A DNA stretch of 64,000 nucleotides from Paenibacillus farraposensis (GCF_020736845.1 NZ_JAFFQR010000112.1:1072461-1136460); one strand, 5' to 3'; positions 34,699-44,020 are shown, counted from the first letter of the stretch. Program-made: numbers and translations. Notes: a model not told the origin generated them from the sequence alone.

Positions 34699-35724
34699 TC
34701 ATTTGGTACGGGACAGCAGGAACAAAAAATACGGAGCTCCTACCACCGCAACTACCACCCCTGCGGGAATCGCGTTGGGCTGAAATACCGAACGTCCAAT
34801 CGTATCGGATATGACCAAAATGACGATCCCGACAAAACAGGCCACAGGCAGCAAATGCTGATACATCGGCCCAACCAGACGGCGTGCCAGATGCGGTGCG
34901 ATCAGCCCGATAAAGCCGATGCCTCCGGCCATCGATACGCTGGCACTGGATAATGCTACGGCTGCGCCCAGCAGCATTAGGCGTTGACGCTTCACATTCG
35001 TGCCGATTCCGGCTGCTGTCTCGTCGCCCAGCGACAGGTTATTCAGGGTGCGCGTCCGTGACAGGACGTAGGGCAATACAATGGCGATCCACGGCAGCAA
35101 AGCCACCGCATGGATCCAGTCCCGGCCCCATACGCTGCCAGCCAGCCAGCGCGCAGTGAAGGCGTACGTGTCCTCATCCAGCCGCAGCGACCAATACAGC
35201 GTTATTGCGCTAAGCCCTGAGGCTACACCGATGCCGGACAGAATCAGACGCACGGGTACGAGCCCCCTGCTGCGGTTATAGGACAGCAGCACAATCAGCA
35301 CCGCCGCGACGACACCTCCTGCAAAGGTACACAAGGGGATAAGCACGGCTGCCGAGCCCTCCAGATCGCGAAAAAAGCTGACGAACATCACCAGCCCGAG
35401 CGCAGCCCCAGCGTGAAGCCCCAGCACCCCGGGATCAGCGAGCGCATTCCGTGACAAGCCTTGCATGACAGCGCCGGCTGCGCCCAATCCCGCTCCAGCC
35501 AGCACGGTTACGACGATACGCGGCAGACGGTATTCGAAGAGGACCATATGGTCACGTCCGCTGCCACCACCAAACAGCGTATCCAGCACACGCAGCGGAG
35601 GAATGCGAATCGTCCCGGTACTCAGCCCCAAAACAATGACGATAAAGCTGATCCCCGCCAATACCAAACAGACGAGCCATGCCCTGGTCTTTCTTACATC
35701 TCCCGTTCCTATAGAGCGGCTCAC
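34699..35724 (-). CDS. FecCD-family iron-siderophore permease
   Basis: This 341-residue protein has about ten membrane helices with family motifs: RLPRIVVTVLAGAGLGAAGA and MQGLSRNALADPGVLG, then MAGGIGFIGLIAPHLARRLVG and IPAGVVVAVVGAPYFLFLL. It is one half of the permease. GTG 35724 follows AAGGAGGG and overlaps the upstream permease stop by one base, so the two are coupled. The gene between this and the binding protein (108 bp) is absent, and no ATPase gene is present. Confidence 0.9.
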   Translation of the reverse strand: MSRSIGTGDVRKTRAWLVCLVLAGISFIVIVLGLSTGTIRIPPLRVLDTLFGGGSGRDHMVLFEYRLPRIVVTVLAGAGLGAAGAVMQGLSRNALADPGVLGLHAGAALGLVMFVSFFRDLEGSAAVLIPLCTFAGGVVAAVLIVLLSYNRSRGLVPVRLILSGIGVASGLSAITLYWSLRLDEDTYAFTARWLAGSVWGRDWIHAVALLPWIAIVLPYVLSRTRTLNNLSLGDETAAGIGTNVKRQRLMLLGAAVALSSASVSMAGGIGFIGLIAPHLARRLVGPMYQHLLPVACFVGIVILVISDTIGRSVFQPNAIPAGVVVAVVGAPYFLFLLSRTK

Positions 35725-36830
35725 TACAAATCCCTCCTTTCCTTACGAGCGAGAAAGAGAAAAAAGGGTACTCCGATAAAAGAAACCATAATTCCAATGG
35801 CCAGCTCCTCCGGCGGATTGGCCATTCTCGCCCCCAAATCGGCCAGCACCAGCAGCACTGCCCCCAGTAGCGCAGACAGCGGAACAATCTGACGATAATC
35901 CACACCGATCAGCTTGCGGGCAATATGCGGAATGACCAGTCCTACGAAGCTGATGGCCCCTGCCGCCGACACGGACAGTCCTGCCAGTACCACCACGGTC
36001 AGCAGGCCAAGCAATCGGATGCGCTTGAGATTTAGACCCAGGTTCAGCGCCACCTCATCCCCCATAGCAATCAGCGAAATGGAGCGCGCCAGTCCCATCG
36101 ACCAAGCCATCACAATCAGCAGGATCGGCGCCAGGATCTCAAGCTGCGACCATTTGATTCCGGCAACACCGCCCGCATACCAAAAGGCCAAATCCTGACT
36201 GAGATCAAAATAAATCGCAATCCCCGAAGTCATGGAGCCGAGCAGGGCAGCCGTCACCGCTCCGGAGACCGTGAGCCTCATTGGCGTCAATCCCCCCGGC
36301 GCGGAGGACCCAAGGCCGAATACCAGCAGGGTGCTCATCAGTGCACCGAGGAACGACAATAGGATTAACATGCCGTAAGGCAGATTGGGAAAAAAGGCAA
36401 AACTCACAGCGACTACAAACATCGCTCCTGCGTTAATGCCTAGCACACCTGTATCTCCCAGCGGGTTGCGTGTGATACCCTGAATCAAAGAGCCGGCCAC
36501 GGCGAGTGCTGCCCCAATGACGGCTGCACCGAGCACACGCGGCAATCTCAGCTCATGAATGATCTGATGTGTTATCAGTGAGCGGTTATAGTGGAAGACT
36601 GCCGCCCATACCGTGCTTAGAGTCAAGTCCTTGGCTCCAATAGAAATAGCGGCAAACATGGACAAGACGAGCAATACAGCCGAAGCTGTGAACAGCAGCA
36701 CCTGCCGAATCCTACCTGCGCGAAGCACCGGTCGGGCTACAGAGGCGGCGTCAGAAGCCGAGCTCTCTGTTGAATCTTCATGGTCGACTGCTCTAGCTTT
36801 TAACCGCATTTGTGAGGTCACTCCCTCCAT
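35724..36830 (-). CDS. FecCD-family iron-siderophore permease
   Basis: This 368-residue protein is the second FecCD-type subunit: IHELRLPRVLGAAVIGAALA then GSLIQGITRNPLGDTGVLG, and AAGAISFVGLVIPHIARKLIG, with about ten helices after a polar N-terminus. ATG 36830 has no clear ribosome binding site; ATG 36809, with GGAGGGAG about 11 nt upstream, is an alternative start. It is the first gene of the Fur-controlled cluster. Confidence 0.88.
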   Translation of the reverse strand: MEGVTSQMRLKARAVDHEDSTESSASDAASVARPVLRAGRIRQVLLFTASAVLLVLSMFAAISIGAKDLTLSTVWAAVFHYNRSLITHQIIHELRLPRVLGAAVIGAALAVAGSLIQGITRNPLGDTGVLGINAGAMFVVAVSFAFFPNLPYGMLILLSFLGALMSTLLVFGLGSSAPGGLTPMRLTVSGAVTAALLGSMTSGIAIYFDLSQDLAFWYAGGVAGIKWSQLEILAPILLIVMAWSMGLARSISLIAMGDEVALNLGLNLKRIRLLGLLTVVVLAGLSVSAAGAISFVGLVIPHIARKLIGVDYRQIVPLSALLGAVLLVLADLGARMANPPEELAIGIMVSFIGVPFFLFLARKERRDL

Positions 36831-36858
36831 ACCTGAAAATCACCATGCATTCCAATTC

Positions 36859-36877
36859 GATAATGATAATTATTATC
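36859..36877 (-). promoter_or_regulatory. Fur box for the siderophore permease operon
   Basis: GATAATGATAATTATTATC matches the 19-bp Fur consensus GATAATGATAATCATTATC at 18 of 19 positions. It lies about 30-50 bp upstream of the first permease start, so the operon should be derepressed under iron limitation. Confidence 0.88.
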
Positions 36878-36916
36878 AGCTTGATACATAATAACATGTT
36901 TTTTGGACTTTGCAAG

Positions 36917-36953
36917 CCAAAAACTGCTCCTTATCAGAAGGAGCAGTTTTTGG
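36917..36953 (-). terminator. Terminator of the arabinanase gene
   Basis: A perfect 16-bp stem CCAAAAACTGCTCCTT/AAGGAGCAGTTTTTGG has a 5-nt loop. It lies about 50 bp after the arabinanase stop. Confidence 0.85.
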
Positions 36954-37003
36954 CATACATCTATAAGAGCTGGCTGTGTGGATGGCTTCAAGCTGCCTGC
37001 TTT

Positions 37004-37978
37004 TTAGTACGTAGGCCAGCCTGCCGAATCCCATTTCAAATCACTGATGAGAAGTTTTGGCTTTCCGTTGTCGGTGGCATCATAAGCATGACGCGCTATG
37101 ACACTATTATTATAGATGGATTGGCCGCCTGGTCCCTTCCAGCGGTCATTTCCCGCATCCAGCACGGTTCCGCCGCCATCCATCAGATTTCTACCATTCT
37201 TGTCTACATACGGTCCAGTGATACTCTTGGAGCGGCCGTACATGATTTTATAATTACTGTCTACACCTTTGCAGCAGTTATCTATAGAAGCAAACAGGTA
37301 ATAATAGCCGTTGCGGTATGTGACATGCGGCGCTTCCAAGCCACCGGCCGTCCGCTTGGCGATCGAATAAATCTGGCCCGTAGGTTTCATGGTATTTTTG
37401 CCCAGACGAGTAATCTTCAAGCCTGAATTCCAGGAGCCGAAGGAAAGCCATGGATTGCCAGAGGAATCGATGAGCAGATTCGGGTCAATGGCATTATAAT
37501 CATCGGATTGCGTCGTACGCAGCACCAGACCATCATCTCTCCATTTCCCTGCTCCTATGCTCGTTGCAGAAGTCAATCCAATGGCCGAAGTGCGTGACCC
37601 GAAGGTAGAAATGGAGTAGTACACCCATACTCGTCCGTTATACTCTTGGGCATCCGGTGCCCAGACATCATTCGGGGTTTGTTTTGGCACATACGTTTTC
37701 CACCATGGCAGTGGAGAGAGGAATATTTGCGGCAGCCTGTAAAAATTGCGTCCATCATCCGACCTCTGAACCTGTATCCCTTGCCCTGTGGAGAAAATAT
37801 ACCATGCATTGCCTTCCTTTGTGATAGATGGATCATGCACCGCCACATCTCCAGTTAACGGCCAATGCTCCGCTGACGCGGACGGTATCTCGGACAGCAA
37901 TAATGCAGCCGAGATTACGGCAGCGAACGCCATTCGGGCCCATTTGCCCTGCACCGATTCTTTCCAATTTTCCAACAC
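37004..37978 (-). CDS. Secreted arabinan endo-1,5-alpha-L-arabinosidase (GH43)
   Basis: This 324-residue protein has a signal peptide (MAFAAVISAALLLSEIPSASA) and a five-bladed beta-propeller typical of GH43 arabinanases: the general base Asp in VHDPSIT, the pKa-modulating Asp in AIDPNLLIDSSG and the acid Glu in GGLEAPHV. It cleaves the alpha-1,5-arabinan backbone of plant cell walls outside the cell. The length fits AbnA-type enzymes. GGAGG precedes the ATG. It is a lone gene with its own terminator. Confidence 0.92.
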   Translation of the reverse strand: MLENWKESVQGKWARMAFAAVISAALLLSEIPSASAEHWPLTGDVAVHDPSITKEGNAWYIFSTGQGIQVQRSDDGRNFYRLPQIFLSPLPWWKTYVPKQTPNDVWAPDAQEYNGRVWVYYSISTFGSRTSAIGLTSATSIGAGKWRDDGLVLRTTQSDDYNAIDPNLLIDSSGNPWLSFGSWNSGLKITRLGKNTMKPTGQIYSIAKRTAGGLEAPHVTYRNGYYYLFASIDNCCKGVDSNYKIMYGRSKSITGPYVDKNGRNLMDGGGTVLDAGNDRWKGPGGQSIYNNSVIARHAYDATDNGKPKLLISDLKWDSAGWPTY

Positions 37979-38148
37979 ATCTACGCACCTCCAATTCGTT
38001 TTACTATAATAAGAATCAGGTGTAACACAGCATTAGTTATTGTTTATACTTATAAAGTTACACATATATTAACCTATCGCTCTCAGCTTTGTAAACGCTT
38101 TATTCCAAATAAAAAGAAATTCATATCCTACGCATAACGTTGGTATAC

Positions 38149-38174
38149 AAAAAGGAGCCCGCAGGCTCCTTTTT
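38149..38174 (-). terminator. Terminator of ilvA
   Basis: A perfect stem AAAAAGGAGCC/GGCTCCTTTTT with a 4-nt loop follows the ilvA stop by 13 bp. Confidence 0.88.
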
Positions 38175-38186
38175 AGATCATCCTTG

Positions 38187-39473
38187 TTAAATCAGCATAT
38201 TAAATAGATTCTCATTTTTGTTCAGTTCCGTATATTGAATTCCCTTGCGGTTCATTCGTTCAATCAAAGGAAGATAGTCTTCCTTGTGAAACAGCTCAAT
38301 GCCGACCAGCGCCGGGCCGTTTTCCTTATCGTTCTTTTTGGTATACTCAAATCTGGTGATGTCGTCGTTCGGTCCTAGCACCTCTTGAAGGAACTCACGC
38401 AGCGCCCCCGCTCTTTGCGGGAAATTTACCATAAAATAATGCTTTAATCCTTCGTATATCAGAGACCGTTCCTTAATCTCCTGCATCCGGTCTATATCGT
38501 TGTTGCCGCCGCTAATGATGCAGACAACCGTTTTGCCCTGAATCTGCTCACGATACAGATCAAGTGCTGCTACAGGCAGCGAGCCCGCAGGCTCCACTAC
38601 AATCGCATTTTCATTATATAGCTCAAGAATGGCGGTGCATGCCTTGCCTTCCGGTACCTTCACAATGTCGTCCAACGTATTTTTGCAAATGTCATAAGTC
38701 AACTGACCGACACGCTTCACCGCTGCTCCGTCAACAAACTTATCTATTTGCTCCAGGGTAACGACCTTGTTCAGTTGCATCGCTTCCGTCATTGAGGCGG
38801 CCCCAAGCGGTTCCACACCGATCACCTTGGTGGACGGGCTCACTGTTTTCACATACGTACCTATACCTGCCGCCAAACCGCCGCCGCCAATGGTGACAAA
38901 CACATAGTCCGCAGGTGTATCCAGACTCTCCATCACTTCCATCGCAATCGTACCATTGCCTGCAATAATTTTCGGCTGGTCAAACGGATGGATAAAAGTC
39001 ATCTCCTGCTCCCTGCACACCTTCATGGCTTCATCATAGGCGTCGTCAAATGTATCACCGGTCAATATGACCTCTACACTGCTACCGCCAAAACGGCGAA
39101 CCTGCTTGACCTTCTGATTCGGCGTTGTGCTCGGCATGAATATTTTCCCGCGAATCCCCAGCGCATTACATGAAAAGGCCACGCCTTGTGCATGATTGCC
39201 CGCACTCGCGCACACAATGCCCTTTTCCATTTGCTCGGGAGTCAGACTGCGAATCATGTTGTAGGCGCCGCGAATTTTAAAGGACCGCACGACCTGGAGA
39301 TCCTCTCTTTTCAGATATACATTACAGTTATATTTGACCGACAGGACGGCATCCCTCTGTAAAGGTGTACGTACAATCACCTCGCGCAGCATATGATGCG
39401 CCCGTACAATATCCTCCATAGCAACGGTCGACGCCGTGGCCGTGCCAATTTTCTGGGTTTCTGTTGGTTCCAT
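38187..39473 (-). CDS. ilvA: Threonine ammonia-lyase (biosynthetic)
   Basis: This 428-residue PLP enzyme converts threonine to 2-oxobutanoate, the first step to isoleucine. The PLP lysine is in VVRSFKIRGAYNM, the phosphate-binding glycine loop is TIGGGGLAAG, and SAGNHAQGVA contacts the substrate. A single short ACT-like regulatory domain (about 335-428, GLKHYFMVNFPQRAGALREFL) matches the Bacillus form. ATG 39473 follows GGAGGTGGAG. No T-box leader is seen upstream. Confidence 0.93.
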   Translation of the reverse strand: MEPTETQKIGTATASTVAMEDIVRAHHMLREVIVRTPLQRDAVLSVKYNCNVYLKREDLQVVRSFKIRGAYNMIRSLTPEQMEKGIVCASAGNHAQGVAFSCNALGIRGKIFMPSTTPNQKVKQVRRFGGSSVEVILTGDTFDDAYDEAMKVCREQEMTFIHPFDQPKIIAGNGTIAMEVMESLDTPADYVFVTIGGGGLAAGIGTYVKTVSPSTKVIGVEPLGAASMTEAMQLNKVVTLEQIDKFVDGAAVKRVGQLTYDICKNTLDDIVKVPEGKACTAILELYNENAIVVEPAGSLPVAALDLYREQIQGKTVVCIISGGNNDIDRMQEIKERSLIYEGLKHYFMVNFPQRAGALREFLQEVLGPNDDITRFEYTKKNDKENGPALVGIELFHKEDYLPLIERMNRKGIQYTELNKNENLFNMLI

Positions 39474-39589
39474 AGGTTCTCCACCTCCGCCTGAATATTT
39501 CTGTATTTGAAATCTTTCAAATATCATACCACGTTTACCTAGGGCTTGTGCAGACTAGAAATGAAAACGAGAATGAAAATCAATTAAAA

Positions 39590-39616
39590 CAAAAAAACAG
39601 ACCGGGCGGCGCCCGG
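39590..39616 (-). terminator. Terminator of the sugar ABC operon
   Basis: CCGGGC/GCCCGG, with a 3-nt loop, is followed on the minus strand by TCTGTTTTTTTG. It lies between the last permease gene and ilvA. Confidence 0.75.
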
Positions 39617-39671
39617 CCTGCTTCTGTCTCTTTGTTCAATGCTGCATATTTTTGGTTATTGAGTGGTCAGG

Positions 39672-40511
39672 TTATCCCTTAACCCCGCCTGCCGTCATAC
39701 CTTCAATAAAATAACGCTGGAAGAACAGGAATACGACCAGAATTGGCAAAATGGCCAGCACCGAGCCGGCAATCAGCACATCATAATTGTTGCCATATGG
39801 CGTCAGCAGGCTGGACAGGCCAATCGGCAATGTCAGCATGTCGTTGGTACGCAATACGATCATCGGCCACAGGAAGTTGTTCCAGCTGTTCATTGCCTGT
39901 AAAATAGCCATCGCCGCAAATGCCGGCGCCATCAGAGGCATCATAATCCGCACAAAAATACCGTATTCCGAGCAGCCGTCAACCCGTGCAGCATCCATAA
40001 AGTCCTTGGGTACTCCGCTCAAATATTGACGGAAGAAGAAGATGGGAATTGGCGCAACAACGAACGGCAGTATGACCCCCCATATCGTATTGATCAGCTT
40101 CATGCCGATCATCAGCTTGTAGAGAGGCAGCATAATAATTTCGACCGGAATCATCATCACGACCAGCACCAGCGTAAAAATTATATTTTTAAATCTGAAA
40201 CGGTACATCTCCAGACCGTAGCCCACCATCGCGGATAATATCAAACACAGCACCGTAAACAAGGCAGTAATGACCATGCTGTTCCAGTACCATTGAAAAT
40301 AGTCCGTCGTCCTCTGAAAAATGAAGGCATAGTTTTTCAGGGACATGATGCTCCACTCCAGCTTGAGATTCAAGCCGTACCGCAGCAGCTCCGTTGATGG
40401 CTTGAACGAGGCAAGCGTCACGGCAAATAGCGGAAACAGGGCAAACCCGGCAAACAGAATGAACAGGATAACGAGCAAGACAGATAACGGGTCTTTTTGC
40501 TTCTGCGCCAT
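39672..40511 (-). CDS. Carbohydrate ABC transporter permease (MalG-like)
   Basis: This 279-residue protein has six membrane segments and the EAA loop DAARVDGCSEYGIFVRIMMPLMAP, as in CUT1 family MalG-type subunits. With its partner it forms the channel for an oligosaccharide importer. It follows the partner by 3 bp. The ATPase gene is missing, so a shared MsmX-type ATPase encoded elsewhere is the likely partner. Confidence 0.9.
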   Translation of the reverse strand: MAQKQKDPLSVLLVILFILFAGFALFPLFAVTLASFKPSTELLRYGLNLKLEWSIMSLKNYAFIFQRTTDYFQWYWNSMVITALFTVLCLILSAMVGYGLEMYRFRFKNIIFTLVLVVMMIPVEIIMLPLYKLMIGMKLINTIWGVILPFVVAPIPIFFFRQYLSGVPKDFMDAARVDGCSEYGIFVRIMMPLMAPAFAAMAILQAMNSWNNFLWPMIVLRTNDMLTLPIGLSSLLTPYGNNYDVLIAGSVLAILPILVVFLFFQRYFIEGMTAGGVKG

Positions 40512-40514
40512 CGC

Positions 40515-41477
40515 TTAATCCTCCTTCCGAAACATGCCAAAAAATTTGAGTTGAATCAGGTTCAGCACCAATGTAAATACGAGCAAGACAATACCCACCG
40601 CAGCTCCAAAGCCCATGCTGTTCTGCTCCAGACCTTGTCGATAGAGATAACCAACCATCGTCAAACCGATATCATTCGGGGAGTTATTTCCGTTCCACAG
40701 CATATAGCTCTCTGTGAACATCGATAAACCCGCGTAAATACTAATTGTAAATACGTAGATCGTCACTGGCTTCAGCATGGGAATTGTAATCCGCCAAAAA
40801 GAATCGAAACGACTGGCTCCGTCTATCTGTGCTGCTTCATACAGCTCGGGGGGAATATTTTGCAGACCCGACATGTAATACAGCATGTTTACACCAAGCC
40901 ATCTCCACAGAGCCAGCACAATCAGCGCTAGGAAACCGGTGTTGGCATTCATCAGCCATTTATACGGTTCCAAGCCGAATACGCTTAATAGGGAATTCAT
41001 CAAGGAACCATCCAGCTCCCCGAACATGAGCCGAAAAATGGTGCCTGCCACCACCACCGAGGTCAGTGCAGGTATGAACATAACAGAGCGGAACAGCCCT
41101 CTGCCCGGCATCTTGGGCGAATTCAGCAGTACCGCCAGTACCAGCGGCAGAGGAATCAGCACCACCAGCGTAAGCACGGTGTACAGGACACTGTTCAATA
41201 TCGCTTTTCCAAACGCAGGATTCACTAAGTCCTTGTAATTTTCCAGTCCAACATACGTTGTGATCCCCGGCAGCACTTCCTGAAAGCTCATAATGACCGT
41301 CGAGATTACCGGATACGCAAAAAATAGCGCAAAGGACAATAAAAATGGAAGGACAAACACATACGGTGCCGTACGGCTGGAATGAATAAAGCGGCTCCAT
41401 TGACTTCTGGTCGGACGCTGAATTTGTGGCGGCTGACCTGTCGGTACATTTGCGTTCGTATGAACGGGCGTTGCCAT
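40515..41477 (-). CDS. Carbohydrate ABC transporter permease (MalF-like)
   Basis: This 320-residue protein has a Pro/Thr-rich N-terminus, six membrane segments and the EAA loop EAAQIDGASRFDSFWRITIPML, typical of CUT1 MalF/UgpA-type subunits. ATG 41477 is preferred over the GTG at 41486 because AAAGGGAG is 8 nt away from the ATG. It partners the MalG-like subunit. The sugar is unknown; no glycosidase gene is in the operon. Confidence 0.9.
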   Translation of the reverse strand: MATPVHTNANVPTGQPPQIQRPTRSQWSRFIHSSRTAPYVFVLPFLLSFALFFAYPVISTVIMSFQEVLPGITTYVGLENYKDLVNPAFGKAILNSVLYTVLTLVVLIPLPLVLAVLLNSPKMPGRGLFRSVMFIPALTSVVVAGTIFRLMFGELDGSLMNSLLSVFGLEPYKWLMNANTGFLALIVLALWRWLGVNMLYYMSGLQNIPPELYEAAQIDGASRFDSFWRITIPMLKPVTIYVFTISIYAGLSMFTESYMLWNGNNSPNDIGLTMVGYLYRQGLEQNSMGFGAAVGIVLLVFTLVLNLIQLKFFGMFRKED

Positions 41478-41503
41478 AGATCTCACTCCCTTTCCTGTTG
41501 GGT

Positions 41504-42796
41504 CTATCTCAGTTCATCTGCCAGCTCATGCAGCACTGTAGCTGGGTCTTCGCCATTAAGCAGTGTCCGATAAAGTATTTTATTGCGGACCGCACTGGCG
41601 ATATCAGGTGTTTTCGGTCCGATATGCACCACATTGATTTCATCTTTTACTTCGATGAGCGTATCAAAAATATTCGGCCCGAAGTAATCCGTAAATTTGT
41701 TCTTGGCTTTGACTTCGGGCATCGTCCATACCTCACTGCGGATGGGATCAAAACCAAGCTGCTTCCATATCTCCACATTCCCTTGCTTGGACAGCTTGGC
41801 AAAGGACAGAAAGCGCATAGCCAAATCCGGGTGCTTTGATTGGTTCGTGACCACCGTACCGGTTCCGCCCATACCCGCTGAGCGAAATCCGCCTTTTTCC
41901 CAGGCCGGCAACGGTCTGATGATGATTTTCCCTTTCAGGTCAGGCATATAATCCGTAAAACGTCCCATATACCACATCGGCATCCACACTGAAGCGGCAC
42001 CACCTTTGTTCATAAACCCGTAGTATTCCTCCATATGATGTCCGCCGCCCGGTGCGGGAATAGCAATTTTGTCTTTGACCATCTGCTGAAGAAACTCAAG
42101 CGTTTTGATATTCGTTTCGTTATCCAGCGTCAGCTCGCCCTTGTCATCCAAAAAATCCGAGTTCTGCTGGGAAATCATCGGCCAGTAGTTCCACAGGTCA
42201 TTCGTCTCCACAGTCGCCATCGGCTTGCCTGTCTTCGCTAGCACTTGCTTGCCTGCTGCAGCATAATCTGCCCACGTGACGATGGAATCCGGGTCCACTC
42301 CCGCCTGATCCAAAATTTCCTTATTGTAATACATCACTTCGGCCCCGACATGAAAATCAATGCCGTAATATTTGCCGTCTTTGCCGTAAATCTGTACTCT
42401 AGAGGGCACAATGTTCTTTATCTCCGGATCAATCACCGGATTGAGCGGAATAAGCTGCGGTATCCCTTTGAGGAAATTACCGATCTTGTTTACCTCGATA
42501 TCCGCGATATCCGGCGCCCCCACCCCTGATTGCAAGGCAATCGCAAGCTTGCTGTGGTGGTTGTCATAAGGGAATGTATTTGCTTTCAAAATAATTTGTT
42601 CATCAGGGTGCAGTTGGTTCCATTGGTCAGCCATTTGCAGAAAAAACTTCTCATGCAGTTCATTAAACGTCCACAATACCAGTTCTGTTCCTGGCCCATC
42701 CTTTTCGTCGGCCTTGAAAGAACAGCCTTGCAGCAGTCCTGTCATCAAAACCACCGCCATGAGCATCAACGCCATGCCTTTTCTTCGCAGCAGCAT
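41504..42796 (-). CDS. Carbohydrate ABC transporter substrate-binding lipoprotein
   Basis: This 430-residue protein has a lipoprotein signal (LMTGLLQGCSF) and a CUT1 solute-binding fold (LVLWTFNELHEKFFLQMADQ, APDIADIEVNKIGNF, AGMGGTGTVVTNQSKHPDLA). It delivers an oligosaccharide or sugar to the two permeases downstream. ATG 42796 is chosen for AGGGGGAAG. A cre-like site upstream suggests catabolite control. It is the first gene of the operon. Confidence 0.88.
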   Translation of the reverse strand: MLLRRKGMALMLMAVVLMTGLLQGCSFKADEKDGPGTELVLWTFNELHEKFFLQMADQWNQLHPDEQIILKANTFPYDNHHSKLAIALQSGVGAPDIADIEVNKIGNFLKGIPQLIPLNPVIDPEIKNIVPSRVQIYGKDGKYYGIDFHVGAEVMYYNKEILDQAGVDPDSIVTWADYAAAGKQVLAKTGKPMATVETNDLWNYWPMISQQNSDFLDDKGELTLDNETNIKTLEFLQQMVKDKIAIPAPGGGHHMEEYYGFMNKGGAASVWMPMWYMGRFTDYMPDLKGKIIIRPLPAWEKGGFRSAGMGGTGTVVTNQSKHPDLAMRFLSFAKLSKQGNVEIWKQLGFDPIRSEVWTMPEVKAKNKFTDYFGPNIFDTLIEVKDEINVVHIGPKTPDIASAVRNKILYRTLLNGEDPATVLHELADELR

Positions 42797-42835
42797 ATTC
42801 TTCCCCCTTCGCATGATGGAAAAATGATTTTCAAA

Positions 42836-42849
42836 TGATTGCGCTTTCT
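42836..42849 (-). promoter_or_regulatory. cre-like site upstream of the sugar ABC operon
   Basis: On the minus strand AGAAAGCGCAATCA matches the catabolite-responsive element consensus TGWAANCGNTNWCA at 12 of 14 positions. It lies about 40 bp before the binding-protein start, where CcpA could repress. No other regulator gene is nearby. Confidence 0.35.
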
Positions 42850-42981
42850 TTTATTATTTAACATCAAGCCAAATTAGTTTACAACAACATTATTAAAAAA
42901 ATATATTTAACGCGAAGCGGCATCTCCATTGCATTATAGAGGAAGAATGAATTGGGTCGGATTAGGATGTTTTTTGCATAA

Positions 42982-43030
42982 AAAAAACGCGATCCTCCGC
43001 CTATGAAACTTGGCGTTGATCGCGTTTTTT
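42982..43030 (-). terminator. Terminator of tlp
   Basis: A perfect 13-bp stem AAAAAACGCGATC/GATCGCGTTTTTT has a 23-nt loop and follows the tlp stop at once. Confidence 0.8.
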
Positions 43031-43032
43031 AC

Positions 43033-43257
43033 CTATTCTTGAGCGTGTGCTGCTTCGTCCTTTACTTCTTCTCGAAACGCTCTAATGCTTTCTTTGCGGC
43101 GGTTATTTTTGTCTTCGATCTGCTTGCGCTCCTCGTTGCTGATTTCAGAGGAAAATTCGTTCAGATAGCCTTCAGCCTCGTGAAGGTTCTGCTGTGTATT
43201 CTGAATGCTTTGCTGCAAATGTTCAACATTATCGGCCCGATTATCCGGCTTTGCCAT
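43033..43257 (-). CDS. tlp: Small acid-soluble spore protein Tlp
   Basis: This 74-residue, highly charged helical protein starts AKPDNRADNVEHLQQSIQNT and contains KNNRRKESIRAFREEVKDEA, matching Tlp of Bacillus spores (the thioredoxin-like small acid-soluble protein, also known as TlpA-like Ssp). It is made in the forespore and stored for germination. GGAGG lies about 11 nt upstream. Its presence supports an endospore-forming host. Confidence 0.88.
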   Translation of the reverse strand: MAKPDNRADNVEHLQQSIQNTQQNLHEAEGYLNEFSSEISNEERKQIEDKNNRRKESIRAFREEVKDEAAHAQE

Positions 43258-43331
43258 TTCGTTTGCCGCCTCCTAATTATAGAATCGCTCACTGGAGCGC
43301 TAATCGGTAGCTTGAACGTTATCGGGCCTTT

Positions 43332-43943
43332 TTATGCATTCCAGCGCTCTCCAAACCATTTTCTTGCGGCTTCGGCTTCTGTACGCGTCAATTGATGACC
43401 ATTGCGTTCCCAGTGTACTTCGACCTGGGCTCCGGCCCCCTCCAGTAAAGCTTGCAGCTCACGGGATTCCGCAGCCGGTATGATCGGGTCATTTTCACCA
43501 GAGGACAGAAACACAGGGACACCATTCAGGTCCGGCAATTGCAGCCCGCGCAACGGTACCATCGCATGATGGAGAATGGCTCCGCGCAGCGCCTTGGCAT
43601 CGTGAAAAAGCATGCTGGCCGCTATGTTCGCGCCATTGGAATATCCAAGAGCCACAACGTTACTCCGGTCAAAATGGTATTGCTTTGCAGCCGTATCCAC
43701 AAATTCACTCAGTTCTTTGGTACGGAATACGAGATCCTCCAGATCGAACACTCCCTCTGCCAAACGGCGGAAGAAACGCGGCATTCCGTTTTCCAGTACA
43801 TTCCCTCTAACACCTAACACAGATGCTCCTGGTGCGACCAAATCTGCCAATGGCATCAGATCCTGCTCATTCCCGCCAGTACCGTGCAAAAGCAAAATAA
43901 CCGGGGCTTGCGGATGACTTCCCTTACGAAAAATATGTTTCAT
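43332..43943 (-). CDS. Carboxylesterase/phospholipase-type alpha/beta hydrolase (MhqD-like)
   Basis: This 203-residue enzyme has an oxyanion loop ILLLHGTGGNEQDL, the nucleophile elbow GYSNGANIA, an acid in SSGENDPIIP and the His in ERNGHQLT. It belongs to the Abhydrolase_2 group, where B. subtilis MhqD (YodD) takes part in quinone/thiol stress. ATG 43943 is preferred behind AAGGAGG (8 nt). A promoter and a palindrome lie directly upstream. It is divergent from sdpR. Confidence 0.82.
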   Translation of the reverse strand: MKHIFRKGSHPQAPVILLLHGTGGNEQDLMPLADLVAPGASVLGVRGNVLENGMPRFFRRLAEGVFDLEDLVFRTKELSEFVDTAAKQYHFDRSNVVALGYSNGANIAASMLFHDAKALRGAILHHAMVPLRGLQLPDLNGVPVFLSSGENDPIIPAAESRELQALLEGAGAQVEVHWERNGHQLTRTEAEAARKWFGERWNA

Positions 43944-43973
43944 ATCCATTTCCTCCTTAGAAGTATTGTTTAT

Positions 43974-43985
43974 ATATTTAAATAT
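43974..43985 (-). promoter_or_regulatory. Palindrome in the leader of the mhqD-like gene
   Basis: ATATTTAAATAT is a perfect 12-bp palindrome about 30-40 bp downstream of the -10 box of the mhqD-like gene. A MarR-type repressor would fit; AT-rich sequence makes chance occurrence likely. Confidence 0.3.
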
Positions 43986-44020
43986 TAAGATTCTTATTTT
44001 TGTATAATAAATTATAGCGA

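Noticed and set aside
36812-37426. A 204-residue plus-strand frame across the Fur box, terminator and arabinanase end
   Set aside because: It runs through a clear terminator and the antisense of a conserved enzyme; no ribosome binding site.
39565-39590. A Fur-box-like stretch (GAGAATGAAAATCAATT) upstream of ilvA
   Set aside because: Too many mismatches to the 19-bp consensus compared with the two clear Fur boxes in the window, and the gene is not iron related.
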